Assembly (NCBI GenBank): GCA_034044135.1
Contig: CP139021.1
Coordinates: forward strand, 4,975,635 to 5,039,634
Direction of reading: 5' to 3'
Length of the DNA stretch: 64,000 bases
Origin: Flammeovirgaceae bacterium SG7u.111
GTDB lineage: Bacteria > Bacteroidota > Bacteroidia > Cytophagales > Flammeovirgaceae
The translations under genes were made by a program, and so were the position numbers. This document shows positions 42,898 to 51,243 of this stretch, piece after piece (the stretch's first letter is position 1; every line of letters begins with the position of its first letter). The notes below the pieces were generated by a model. The model searched no databases. It saw only the letters and a list, made by a program, of their open reading frames with translations, and was not told the DNA's origin.

Positions 42898-44634
42898 TTA
42901 GTTGACGGGCTTCATCACCACTTCCTTCAAGTTGATAGGATTCCAAGCTCCCGCAACTGGCTTAAAAGTGATTTTATAATCACCTGATTTATTTATTTCA
43001 AAATCGCCAATTTCTAAAGATTCAAATTTGTCGTAACCTCCAGTTTTTGGAATTTTCACCGTTTTTGTTTGCCCATTTATTTCCACGGTAAACTCCGTAT
43101 CTTCCAGGCCAGCAGTCATTGCCGCCGCCTTGAACTTACCCGGTTTTTCTATGGAAAAATTCCAGTACACCACAGCTGTTTCGCTATTCCAACTTCCCAC
43201 GCAGTCTTTCGAGCTGTTGTAGCGAGCGCCCGGCCCTTGCAAGTTTTGGAATTGTGCACGCTCTGTATAAAAAGCTACAATGCCTTCCTCATTTTGCCCA
43301 AAAGGTTTCGGGGGAATTGCATTTGGCTTGCCCGCCAACTGAAGCACCACCACCGAGTTAATTGGATCGGAGGCCGTGCCCGTTAGGCTTACCACCAACC
43401 CGTCTTTGCCAGCTTTCGTTTTGAAAGCCTTGTTTTTATTGGCTAATAAATACGCTTTTTGTGCTTTATTTTTTATGGGTACAAGGAGGTTACCATCGGC
43501 TGGCCAGTCGAACACGTGGAGATACAAATTGGTTTTGCCGCCAACTGTTTTCATGGTAACATATCCCCAATCGGGTTTGCCACATGGGCTTGCCTCTGTT
43601 TCGTAAATAGCTTCGCTGTTTTTATTCATCCAAGCGCCAACTTCTTTCAAATTGTTCACGGCTGTGGGGGCTAAAGTTCCCAAAGAAGTTGGGCTCACAT
43701 TTAACAGGTAATTTCCACCCATGCTGCTGGCATCTGCCAAGTTTCTGAGCAGGGTGGAAACAGGTTTAAACTTTTGGTCATCGCTGCGGTAGCCCCAACT
43801 GCCACTTATCGGCTGGCAAATTTCCCAATAGGGTGCTTCGGGTTTTTGCTTAGGCAAATGGCGCTCGTAGGTTTTATGATCGCCCGGATAGTCATCGCCC
43901 AATCGGTCGTTGGTAATGATAGCTGGCTGCAAATCGGTAGTGATATGGTACAAACTATCGATCACCTCTTTGGTCATTTTCCGAGGAGTATCCCACCAAA
44001 AAATGGCGATTTTTCCATATTCAGTCAGCAATTGCCTTACCTCGGGAAGTGCTTTTTCCCGTACATATACATCGGCGCTTACCCGCTGCATCTTTTTGTC
44101 CCAGTTATTTCCCAGCCCTCCTGGGTGACTCCAGTCTTGTGCTTGGGAATAATAAAACCCGAATTTGATATCCTGCTTGGCACATTCCTCGGCGAGTTCT
44201 TTGAGCACATCTCGCCCAAATGGCGTTGCATCTACCACATTGAAAGGATTGGATTTTGAATCGAACATGGAAAAACCATCGTGGTGCTTAGAGGTAATGA
44301 CCATGTATTTCATGCCTGCTTCCTTTGCCAATCCAACAAATGTTTTGGCATCGAACTGAGTTGGGTTAAACAGGTCGGAAAATTTCTCGTATTCTCTCAA
44401 AGGAATTTTGCCTTTGTTCATGATCCACTCGGCAGAGTTGGTTTGTGCCTCACCTTTGTAAAATCCGGCTGGTACGGAGTAAATCCCCCAGTGGATGAAC
44501 ATACCGAAACGGGCATCGGTCCACCACTCCATGCGTTCTTCGTCTGTGATTTGCTGTGCGTTCGCCTTTTGTTTGCCCCAACCAATGCTGAGGAGTAAGG
44601 CTAAAATCGTAAGTATTGTGAAGTGTTTTTTCAT
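42898..44634 (-). CDS. GH29 alpha-L-fucosidase with C-terminal carbohydrate-binding-like domain, copy B
   Basis: The start at 44634 was chosen over an ATG 42 bp upstream because it removes overlap with the GH39 gene and gives a standard signal peptide (MKKHFTIL to ANAQ); 578 residues. GH29 landmarks are DARFGMFIHWGIYSVPAGFYKG at 40-61, MVITSKHHDGFSMFDS at ~111-126, and the nucleophile region KIAIFWWDTPRKM with Asp215. A C-terminal beta-sandwich of ~125 residues (TAVVYWNFSIEKPGKFKAAA) resembles a carbohydrate-binding or DUF5077-like module. It should release alpha-L-fucose from side chains. It sits 8 bp after the GH39 gene. It resembles copy C more closely than copy A. Confidence 0.92.
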   Translation of the reverse strand: MKKHFTILTILALLLSIGWGKQKANAQQITDEERMEWWTDARFGMFIHWGIYSVPAGFYKGEAQTNSAEWIMNKGKIPLREYEKFSDLFNPTQFDAKTFVGLAKEAGMKYMVITSKHHDGFSMFDSKSNPFNVVDATPFGRDVLKELAEECAKQDIKFGFYYSQAQDWSHPGGLGNNWDKKMQRVSADVYVREKALPEVRQLLTEYGKIAIFWWDTPRKMTKEVIDSLYHITTDLQPAIITNDRLGDDYPGDHKTYERHLPKQKPEAPYWEICQPISGSWGYRSDDQKFKPVSTLLRNLADASSMGGNYLLNVSPTSLGTLAPTAVNNLKEVGAWMNKNSEAIYETEASPCGKPDWGYVTMKTVGGKTNLYLHVFDWPADGNLLVPIKNKAQKAYLLANKNKAFKTKAGKDGLVVSLTGTASDPINSVVVLQLAGKPNAIPPKPFGQNEEGIVAFYTERAQFQNLQGPGARYNSSKDCVGSWNSETAVVYWNFSIEKPGKFKAAAMTAGLEDTEFTVEINGQTKTVKIPKTGGYDKFESLEIGDFEINKSGDYKITFKPVAGAWNPINLKEVVMKPVN

Positions 44635-44642
44635 TGTATCAA

Positions 44643-46286
44643 TTAATTTATTTGTTCTATCAGCACCACGCTCCATGGAGTCAAGGTTTGCTCAATGGTT
44701 AGATTTCCATCACTCCCTACAGTTAAGATTTCGGTTTTTAAAGTATTTGCAAAGTCTTTCATCACTTTCACCTGCTCACGTGTAGGTGGCTCTGGTTTTC
44801 CCATCGCTTCCCAGTAATTGTGGATGTTTCCGTGGTCTTTGTCCAAGGTTTCAATTTTGAACTGTGTACCTGGCTTTAGGCCCGACAGTGAAAATTGGAG
44901 CGATTTAGAAGTGCCTTTTTCTAGTTTGTTTCTTCCAGCAGGAACAGCTCCTTCGTATTCTTTAGGATAGTTGTAAGCCAATGCAGAAATTTTTCCGTTG
45001 CCCGAATTTCGGCTTACAAACAGGTACTCGTCTTTGTAGAGTTTTTCATCCCCCAAATGATGCAGCATGCGGTAGGCGTGGTACGAGGGTTTTACTATTC
45101 CTTGGAAATTGATCATTCCAAATCCTCCGTGGAAAATACTTGCCGCGCCTCCTTTTTCTTCAAAAATATCGGTGAACGTCCAGAATGCCAGCGAGTTGGT
45201 TAAGCCGATGCAATCGAGGTTGGTTTTTACGATGTATGCTGCCGGAGGTAGAAAATCGTGCATAGCATCGCGGCTACTTGGGCTAGTGTTCCACTCAGTT
45301 AGATGCAGCTCGGCATCGGGAAAAGCACTTTTGGAAATGATTTCATTCAGCCATTCCAAATCGAGTTTGGTAGAGCCTACAAAGCGGGTAAGCCCTCTTC
45401 CCTTTCCTGTTTCGGGGTTAAAAGCGTAATCGGTGGGGTAAGGATGGCAACTTATGAAGTCAACAGGTAGGTTTTCCTTTTCGCAGAATTTGAGGAAGTC
45501 TTCGATCCATACGCCATGCCACTTTAGGGTGTTTATATCATCGATGGTAAAAACTTCTTTGGCAGCTTCCCGGTCTTCAATTTCCCCATCGAAGCGGGCA
45601 TCGGGAACGAAATTACTGGTAGAAGGCCCGCCAACTTTAAGTCGGTTATCTACCGAGCGTACAGCTAGTGCCGATTGCTTGTACAGCTCGAAATATTGAG
45701 ATTTTGTACCATCCCAAAAAAGTGGGTATAGGTTAGGTTCGTTCCACACCTCAAAGTACCAAGTTAGCACTTCGTCAATTCCGTACCTATCGACGCAATG
45801 CTGCGTGAATGCTTTTACAAGATCATGCCACTGCTCGGCGTAATTTTCACCAGGAGTAATATTAGCCTTCCACCAAAACACGGTTTTTGAATTTTCAGCA
45901 GCAAATTGATTGGGCAAAAATGCTAGCTCTACAAAAGGTTTTACATTCAAATCGAGCATGCGGTCGAACAAATCGTCGATGTATTGCCAGTTGTACACAA
46001 TTTTGCCTCTGCTTTCGAGGACGGGGAACATGTCTTCGTGGAAAAGCCCGTGGAAGCGGACATATTCGAAGCCACAATTCTCCTGAACTACCTGAAGCTG
46101 TTCTAACCAACCAGCCCGCAAACCCTCGTTTGCCCTTCCTGCACCCACGCCCTTGCTCCAGTAATGCTCAAACTTTTCTCCATTAGCATTTGTGTCTATT
46201 ACCTTACTTTCTTGAGCATAGCTTGCTTCGAGGATCAGGAATATTCCACAAATAAAAAATGCAACTATTAATCGTAACTGGCTCAT
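44643..46286 (-). CDS. GH39 glycoside hydrolase (beta-xylosidase type), copy 2
   Basis: A 547-residue exported enzyme with a signal peptide ending in SYAQ (residue 25). Acid/base WNEPN lies at 181-185 (Glu183) and the nucleophile is in HLTEWNTSP (Glu331). It is collinear over its whole length with the protein at 2699-4336, and long blocks near the nucleophile are identical (AMHDFLPPAAYIV, LAFWTFTDIFEEKGG, HAYRMLHHLGDEKLYKDE). The active-site walls differ little, so the copies may differ in timing or linkage. It starts 2 bp after the stop of the beta-helix/PDZ gene, a tight operon pair. Confidence 0.9.
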   Translation of the reverse strand: MSQLRLIVAFFICGIFLILEASYAQESKVIDTNANGEKFEHYWSKGVGAGRANEGLRAGWLEQLQVVQENCGFEYVRFHGLFHEDMFPVLESRGKIVYNWQYIDDLFDRMLDLNVKPFVELAFLPNQFAAENSKTVFWWKANITPGENYAEQWHDLVKAFTQHCVDRYGIDEVLTWYFEVWNEPNLYPLFWDGTKSQYFELYKQSALAVRSVDNRLKVGGPSTSNFVPDARFDGEIEDREAAKEVFTIDDINTLKWHGVWIEDFLKFCEKENLPVDFISCHPYPTDYAFNPETGKGRGLTRFVGSTKLDLEWLNEIISKSAFPDAELHLTEWNTSPSSRDAMHDFLPPAAYIVKTNLDCIGLTNSLAFWTFTDIFEEKGGAASIFHGGFGMINFQGIVKPSYHAYRMLHHLGDEKLYKDEYLFVSRNSGNGKISALAYNYPKEYEGAVPAGRNKLEKGTSKSLQFSLSGLKPGTQFKIETLDKDHGNIHNYWEAMGKPEPPTREQVKVMKDFANTLKTEILTVGSDGNLTIEQTLTPWSVVLIEQIN

Positions 46287-46288
46287 AA

Positions 46289-48661
46289 TTATTTATTTAC
46301 TTTGACTGTAAGCAATTGCTCCGTTTGATTTCTCATGACAAGCATTTTCACTTCTTTTGATTGATTGTGTTTTTTTAATGCTCCAAAAAAGTCTTTTACA
46401 TTTTTGACTTTTTCACCTTCCACTTCTAGCACTACATCTTTCTTTTTCAAACCACCGCTCTGTGCAGCGTAGCTTCCTCCCCACATTCTCAGCATAATTA
46501 TTCCTTCGGCTGTGTTGAGTCCATAAGCCGATTGCTCTTCCTTCGAATCCACACTTTTAATTTCGTTGCGCAACCAAGAAACCACTGGGCTAATATCTCC
46601 TCTTAGCTCTTCGGCACTTTTCAGCACAGGAACTTCGGGTGTTTTTGCCAGCTTTTTCAATGAAGGTTTCACTACTCCGAATTCATCCATGGGGAAATTT
46701 TTGAACCCGAGGGCAAGGGCTGGAGAGTTTTCGGCTACGCTAAAATCGAGCTGTGAAGGATTGGAAAACTGAGGATCGCCAAAGGAACTATTTGCATCGA
46801 TGTTGTAAATCTGCGCCTTCATCATCGACTCCTCGTCGGGGAATAAATTATAATCGAGTTCTTTTCCCCAGCTCAATACATTTACATCTTTGTATGAATC
46901 TCTGACAATGTTTCGGAGGAAAACATCTTCACAGTTGGCGAACCAAACATGTGGATGCAAAGTGTTGTTTACCGTAATGTTATTTTCTACTACTCTATAA
47001 AACCCTTCTCGTAGTTTGATCCCTCCATTGAGGCACAAATTGTTGTAGATATAATAATTTGAAGAGCCGTCATCTAAGTCAATATCCCAACCATGATCGC
47101 AACGAAAGCGGTTATTTCTGATGATTGTGGTGTGAATCGCATCCCACTTTGGCATTTCTGGGTTTGCCATGATCATGCTGTCCATCACATTTCGCTTGGG
47201 ATGCCAAAAGCGGTCACGCCCCCAAGAGTTGAAAGAACCATGATCGCCTGTTTCCAAAACAGTATTGAACACATCGTTGTATTCCAAAATATGTCCACCC
47301 CAGGTACCATCTCCAATGTTGATCCCTGCCCGTGGCACATCGTAAATACTATTATGCCGAACAGTGATATCCATCGCCATCGCTATTTGGACGCCTGCCG
47401 TTTGCTTTTCGGTCCGTCCTATTCGGTGGATCAGGTTATTTTCAGCGATGCAATCTTTGGGGTACAAGTCATTTTTTGGACCAACAACCGTATCCATTTC
47501 TTCCAAGGGAACAAACTCGCTATACTGGAAAGAAGGGGAACGAACAGCAGAAGGGTGACCAACAAAACAAATAGCACTTCCACCACATTCGTGGATATGG
47601 TTGCCCGCAAGTTTTATATTTCTGGTATAGCCGCTCACGAAAATGGCATTCCCTCCTAAGTTGGTAAACTCGCAATCCGACACCGAACAATTCTCGGCAT
47701 TTTCAATAAAAGCCGCTGCTCCTCGGTAAATTGTCCAGTCGCTACGAAGCAAAGGCTCGTAAGCTTCCATAATCGTCCTTTGGGCAAACTCAAACTTTAT
47801 TCCTTCAATAGAAATATCTCGCACCGGCGACTCTTCAGTTCCTTTGATCTCAAGCAACTTTTTAAGTACAACCCCTTCAAAAGTTGCGGTTAAAAGATCG
47901 ATTCCCTCGGCTGGCCAGTAGTAAATTTTGTTGGTTGATTTGTCTACATACCATTCTCCTGGGCTGTCCAATTCTTCAAATACATTTTCCAGCATCCGGT
48001 ATTCCTTATGCGGACTTGATGGTCGGTTATTCTGTTTTCCTCCTTCTAAAATAGCATTTCCCAAGCTATCCACCCCGGAGATGAGGTAATGAAAGCCTCC
48101 CCATTTCCCTCGGTGCATGGCATTAAAAATTGCTCCCTCGGGCTTTTTCCATGTTGCTACTCTTTCTTTGGAAATAGCATCTTCGGCATGCCCTTGCCAG
48201 TAGCCACCATTTTCATCATAATTGGGGTAGCGAGCCAAAATTTGTAGCTTATTGTTAACCACAAACTGGTCAAAATCAAGCCCTGTGGGAAGAGACGAAA
48301 CGTAAATATTCGCCTCCGATTTTTCCCAACTCAGGTCTAAAGGGGCAGAGCCTTTTATGGTCACCAAAGAACCCCCTGCCCCTTTTATCTCTAGCCCGCT
48401 TAAAATGTGATCGATAACAATTTGAGATGATAAAAAATACTGTCCGGGCAAGATATTAATTACCACACTGGTACTAGCATCTTGAAGCTTTAGTTGACGA
48501 GCTTTTGCTATCGCATCGTTAATTTTTGAAAAAGGGGCGTCTTTCGTCCCTTCACTAATAGCCTGCCCATTATCACCTACATAGATTTCGACTTTAGTTT
48601 TTTTACAACCTATCAAAAAAACAACGCAGATAATGGTAAAACACAATATTTTTCTTTTCAT
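46289..48661 (-). CDS. Right-handed beta-helix lipoprotein with C-terminal PDZ domain, copy 2
   Basis: A 790-residue protein with lipobox FLIGC (Cys19). The beta-helix (~25-690) begins with VEIYVGDNGQAISEGTKDAPFSKI and shares with copy 1 the blocks LPTGLDFDQF, GGNAIFVSGY, GDHGSFNSWGRDRFW and WDIDLDDGSSNYYIYNNL. The last 79 residues (712-790) are a clear PDZ domain: YGLNTAEGIIML, AAQSGGLKKKDVVLEVEGEKV and a closing KMLVMRNQTEQLLTVKV. It lacks the chitobiase-type domain present in copy 1. The helix resembles GH120-type xylosidase-like proteins. A PDZ fused to a glycan-active beta-helix may tether it to partner proteins. The start has no upstream gene for 313 bp. Confidence 0.85.
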   Translation of the reverse strand: MKRKILCFTIICVVFLIGCKKTKVEIYVGDNGQAISEGTKDAPFSKINDAIAKARQLKLQDASTSVVINILPGQYFLSSQIVIDHILSGLEIKGAGGSLVTIKGSAPLDLSWEKSEANIYVSSLPTGLDFDQFVVNNKLQILARYPNYDENGGYWQGHAEDAISKERVATWKKPEGAIFNAMHRGKWGGFHYLISGVDSLGNAILEGGKQNNRPSSPHKEYRMLENVFEELDSPGEWYVDKSTNKIYYWPAEGIDLLTATFEGVVLKKLLEIKGTEESPVRDISIEGIKFEFAQRTIMEAYEPLLRSDWTIYRGAAAFIENAENCSVSDCEFTNLGGNAIFVSGYTRNIKLAGNHIHECGGSAICFVGHPSAVRSPSFQYSEFVPLEEMDTVVGPKNDLYPKDCIAENNLIHRIGRTEKQTAGVQIAMAMDITVRHNSIYDVPRAGINIGDGTWGGHILEYNDVFNTVLETGDHGSFNSWGRDRFWHPKRNVMDSMIMANPEMPKWDAIHTTIIRNNRFRCDHGWDIDLDDGSSNYYIYNNLCLNGGIKLREGFYRVVENNITVNNTLHPHVWFANCEDVFLRNIVRDSYKDVNVLSWGKELDYNLFPDEESMMKAQIYNIDANSSFGDPQFSNPSQLDFSVAENSPALALGFKNFPMDEFGVVKPSLKKLAKTPEVPVLKSAEELRGDISPVVSWLRNEIKSVDSKEEQSAYGLNTAEGIIMLRMWGGSYAAQSGGLKKKDVVLEVEGEKVKNVKDFFGALKKHNQSKEVKMLVMRNQTEQLLTVKVNK

Positions 48662-48974
48662 TTTGTTAATCGATTTATGTTTTGGACACAGTGCTCAACA
48701 ACTCTTTAATTAAAAAATTAACTGGATAAAAACAACGTATTGAAATACACTTGAAATTGATATTTCAGAATATGTTTCGCCACTGTGTGCCAAGTAATAT
48801 TTTTTGCTTAGTACATTCCAAAAAGTTTCCATTGCTTATAGCCCATACTAAACATGCTAACTTCTCTTTTAACATATTTTTCCGGTCTGTGTAACTGGAC
48901 ACTCATTCCTCTTTGTGATTTACTATCTCCGCCCTTGAGCACAAAGATGCCCCGCTTAACAAGCTTCCATTTAC
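48662..48974. other. 313 bp gap without a gene
   Basis: It separates the permuted SGNH gene from the beta-helix/PDZ gene. No reading frame resembling a known protein, no strong hairpin and no consensus TAnnTTTG promoter were found. Sequence next to the SGNH stop was checked for a leftover second SGNH copy and none is visible. It may hold a promoter for the block beginning at 48661. Confidence 0.6.
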
Positions 48975-49712
48975 CTATTTATCAGCTATTTTTTCTCTAT
49001 AGCCACTTATTCTCTTTGACAGAAAAGAGGGGTAATTTTCACCATTAGTAGTCCCTCCTCCTTTGTTTCCCACACCGTTAGTAATAGAATCTCCAAAGCA
49101 AATTATTTTCTTTTGCCCTTGAAGCAAACCTTCTTCTTTTAGAAATTGAAATATGTTTTCGGCAATAAACCTATAACCTAATGCTGTTGGATGAACCCCA
49201 TCGGTTGCCCCGCTATTCTTTGGATTCCTGATAAACAAATCCTCATTATGGCGAGGTAGGTTTAGCGCTCTAAATTTTTCAAATAGGTTGAGAAAAAGAG
49301 CCTCGTTTTCATCTGCGACCTTGCTCACGATCCAACTTGCCTTTTCCATGATTTCATTCGGCGATTCTTTGTACAAAAGCCGGTCATGCCTTTTGTACAG
49401 ATAAGCAGAATCCACTGGCAAAGAGCTCATCATCAGTACTTCAATTCCCTCTTTCTTTAACCTGCTGGTTATTTCCCCCAATTGCTTTTCGTATTTCAGG
49501 TGGGAAATCATCTTTCTGGAGTTTAGCAAGTCGTTTGTTCCTACCATCAGTATGACTAAATCTGGTTTTTTTTCCAGCACATCCTTTTCTAGCCTACCTA
49601 GCAAATCTGACGTATTGTTCCCTCCTATTCCTGCATTTATTACTTGTGCAACTCCATAATTGGTAATAAAAATACAAAGAAACAATGCGAGAAACAAGAA
49701 AAAAAACTTCAT
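48975..49712 (-). CDS. Circularly permuted SGNH/GDSL hydrolase
   Basis: A 245-residue exported protein in which the SGNH blocks are in rotated order. After the signal peptide (to GVAQ, residue 23) the mature chain starts directly with block II, VINAGIGGNNTSD at 24-36. Block III GTND follows at 58-61 and block V DGVHP at 171-175 (Asp171, His174). Only then, after a short linker GLLQGQKK, comes block I, IICFGDSITNG at 203-213, with the catalytic Ser209. The C-terminus (YPSFLSKRISGYREK) is the segment that normally leads into VINAGIGG, so the ends fit together and all catalytic residues are kept. Likely a carbohydrate esterase for acyl groups. It lies 35 bp after GH29 copy C. Confidence 0.88.
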   Translation of the reverse strand: MKFFFLFLALFLCIFITNYGVAQVINAGIGGNNTSDLLGRLEKDVLEKKPDLVILMVGTNDLLNSRKMISHLKYEKQLGEITSRLKKEGIEVLMMSSLPVDSAYLYKRHDRLLYKESPNEIMEKASWIVSKVADENEALFLNLFEKFRALNLPRHNEDLFIRNPKNSGATDGVHPTALGYRFIAENIFQFLKEEGLLQGQKKIICFGDSITNGVGNKGGGTTNGENYPSFLSKRISGYREKIADK

Positions 49713-49747
49713 CTATCTTTTACTTTTTACGTAAACCAATATTTTGT

Positions 49748-51103
49748 TTACTCACTAATTTCCAGCTTAATAACTGAAGAAACTTTATCAGGAGCTTCTT
49801 TTGGAAGATGGATGGTCGTTCCCTTACTGCCTACTTTTATTTTAAGCTTTGCCTTTGGATCTGCCAAGAGCTTTGCACTTTTTACTTTTAACTCTTTATC
49901 TATTACAAGGCGACCGTTTTCTGGCCATTCGAACACATGTGCATATACTGCTTCTGGCTTGCTCGTATATTTACCCCACTCTGGAGTTTTTACCGGGCTA
50001 AGCCCTGCTCCGTAAATCGATTCGCTGTTTACCTTCATCCATTCACCCATTTCTTGTAACCTTTCCACACTTGGCCCTGGAATCTGCCCTTCTGCAGTTG
50101 GGCCAACGTTCAGCAATAAATTTCCACCTTTAGAAACGATATCTATGAGGTTGTGGAGCAGTAACTCCGAGCTTTTCCAGTTATGGTCAAATGATTTAAA
50201 CCCCCAAGAACCGTTCATGGTCAAGCACGACTCCCAATCGGTGCTCAAACCTGTTTCAGGCACTTCTTTTTCTGGTGTACCGAAATCACCTAAAAAATCT
50301 CCATCTACATTCATACCCGCCATACCATTTCTGCCCTTGTCCACACGGTTATTGATGATCGTATTTGGTTGGATACTACGAATAAAATTGTACATTTCTT
50401 TGCCCATCTCAGTGGTATAATCTGGAATCCACTCTCCATCGAACCATACTACGCCCACTTCACCGTATTTGGTTAGGAGTTCTTTTACCTGAGGCTTTAG
50501 GTAGTTTTTGTAATAGGAAGGGAATTTGGGGTTATGAACCGTTTGATCTTTCTGCCCTGCATTGTAGTTGGGGAAAAGGGGAGCCTGTGCATCGGGGTGA
50601 TGCCAATCGGTAATGGAATGGTAAAAACACAATTTGATTCCTTCTTTTTCACATGCTTTTGCCAGTTCTTCTAAAATATCTCTTTTGAACGGCGAAGCGT
50701 CCATTATATCATAATCTGTTACTTCCGAATCCCACAAGCAGAAGCCTTCGTGGTGTTTGGTGGTGATGACGATGTATTTCATCCCAGCATTTTTTGCTAT
50801 GGATATCCATTCGTCTGCATTGAACTTGACGGGGTTAAATTTGCCTGCGAATTGTTCGTACTCATTTATTGGAATATCCAATTTGTCCATGATCCATTCT
50901 GCATTTCCCCTTACCGAGTCTCCTTTGTAAATTCCGGCAGGTTCTGCATACAGCCCCCAGTGAACGAACATTCCGAAACGGGCTTCACGCCACCATTCCA
51001 TGCGGGCATCACGCTCTGCCTTGGTTTCTTTTGAGTAGTCTTGGGAAAAGAGTAAGCCAAATTGGAAAAGTAGAAGTATGAATGTAATTAGTAGTTTTTT
51101 CAT
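49748..51103 (-). CDS. GH29 alpha-L-fucosidase, copy C
   Basis: A 451-residue exported enzyme with a signal peptide ending in LFSQ (residue 21). GH29 landmarks are EARFGMFVHWGLYAEPAGIYKG at 40-61, IVITTKHHEGFCLWDS at ~111-126, the nucleophile region VGVVWFDGEW with Asp222, and LIDIVSKGGNLLLNVGP. It ends with a short beta domain without an added binding module, so it is shorter than copy B. It is the first enzyme gene behind susD but is separated from it by a strong terminator, so its expression may be lower than that of susCD or depend on its own promoter. Its start overlaps an ATGAAATGA string. Confidence 0.93.
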   Translation of the reverse strand: MKKLLITFILLLFQFGLLFSQDYSKETKAERDARMEWWREARFGMFVHWGLYAEPAGIYKGDSVRGNAEWIMDKLDIPINEYEQFAGKFNPVKFNADEWISIAKNAGMKYIVITTKHHEGFCLWDSEVTDYDIMDASPFKRDILEELAKACEKEGIKLCFYHSITDWHHPDAQAPLFPNYNAGQKDQTVHNPKFPSYYKNYLKPQVKELLTKYGEVGVVWFDGEWIPDYTTEMGKEMYNFIRSIQPNTIINNRVDKGRNGMAGMNVDGDFLGDFGTPEKEVPETGLSTDWESCLTMNGSWGFKSFDHNWKSSELLLHNLIDIVSKGGNLLLNVGPTAEGQIPGPSVERLQEMGEWMKVNSESIYGAGLSPVKTPEWGKYTSKPEAVYAHVFEWPENGRLVIDKELKVKSAKLLADPKAKLKIKVGSKGTTIHLPKEAPDKVSSVIKLEISE

Positions 51104-51152
51104 TTCATTTGAATATTAATATTACAGCTATTAAAATAGAACCTCCGTATTC

Positions 51153-51166
51153 CCGATAACTATCGG
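51153..51166. repeat. 14 bp inverted repeat
   Basis: CCGATA and TATCGG arms (51153-51158, 51161-51166) around a 2-base centre, directly beside the T-run of the susD terminator and upstream of the GH29 start. It could be an operator or a small dispersed repeat; only one copy was noticed in this window. Confidence 0.4.
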
Positions 51167-51169
51167 TGC

Positions 51170-51211
51170 AAAAAAAAGCTGGCAGCAACAGCTACCTATT
51201 GGCTGCCAGCT
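51170..51211 (-). terminator. Intrinsic terminator behind susD
   Basis: In the minus-strand transcript a perfect 10 bp stem, AGCTGGCAGC/GCTGCCAGCT (51211-51202 with 51186-51177), has a 15-base loop and is followed by seven T. It lies 33 bases after the susD stop. It should end or attenuate most susCD transcripts before the enzyme genes. Confidence 0.88.
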
Positions 51212-51243
51212 ATATAATTTGACTTATTATTTCAATTTGGTTA

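Noticed and set aside
44635-44676. Upstream ATG at 44676 for GH29 copy B
   Set aside because: It overlaps the GH39 3' end and adds 14 residues before a normal signal peptide.
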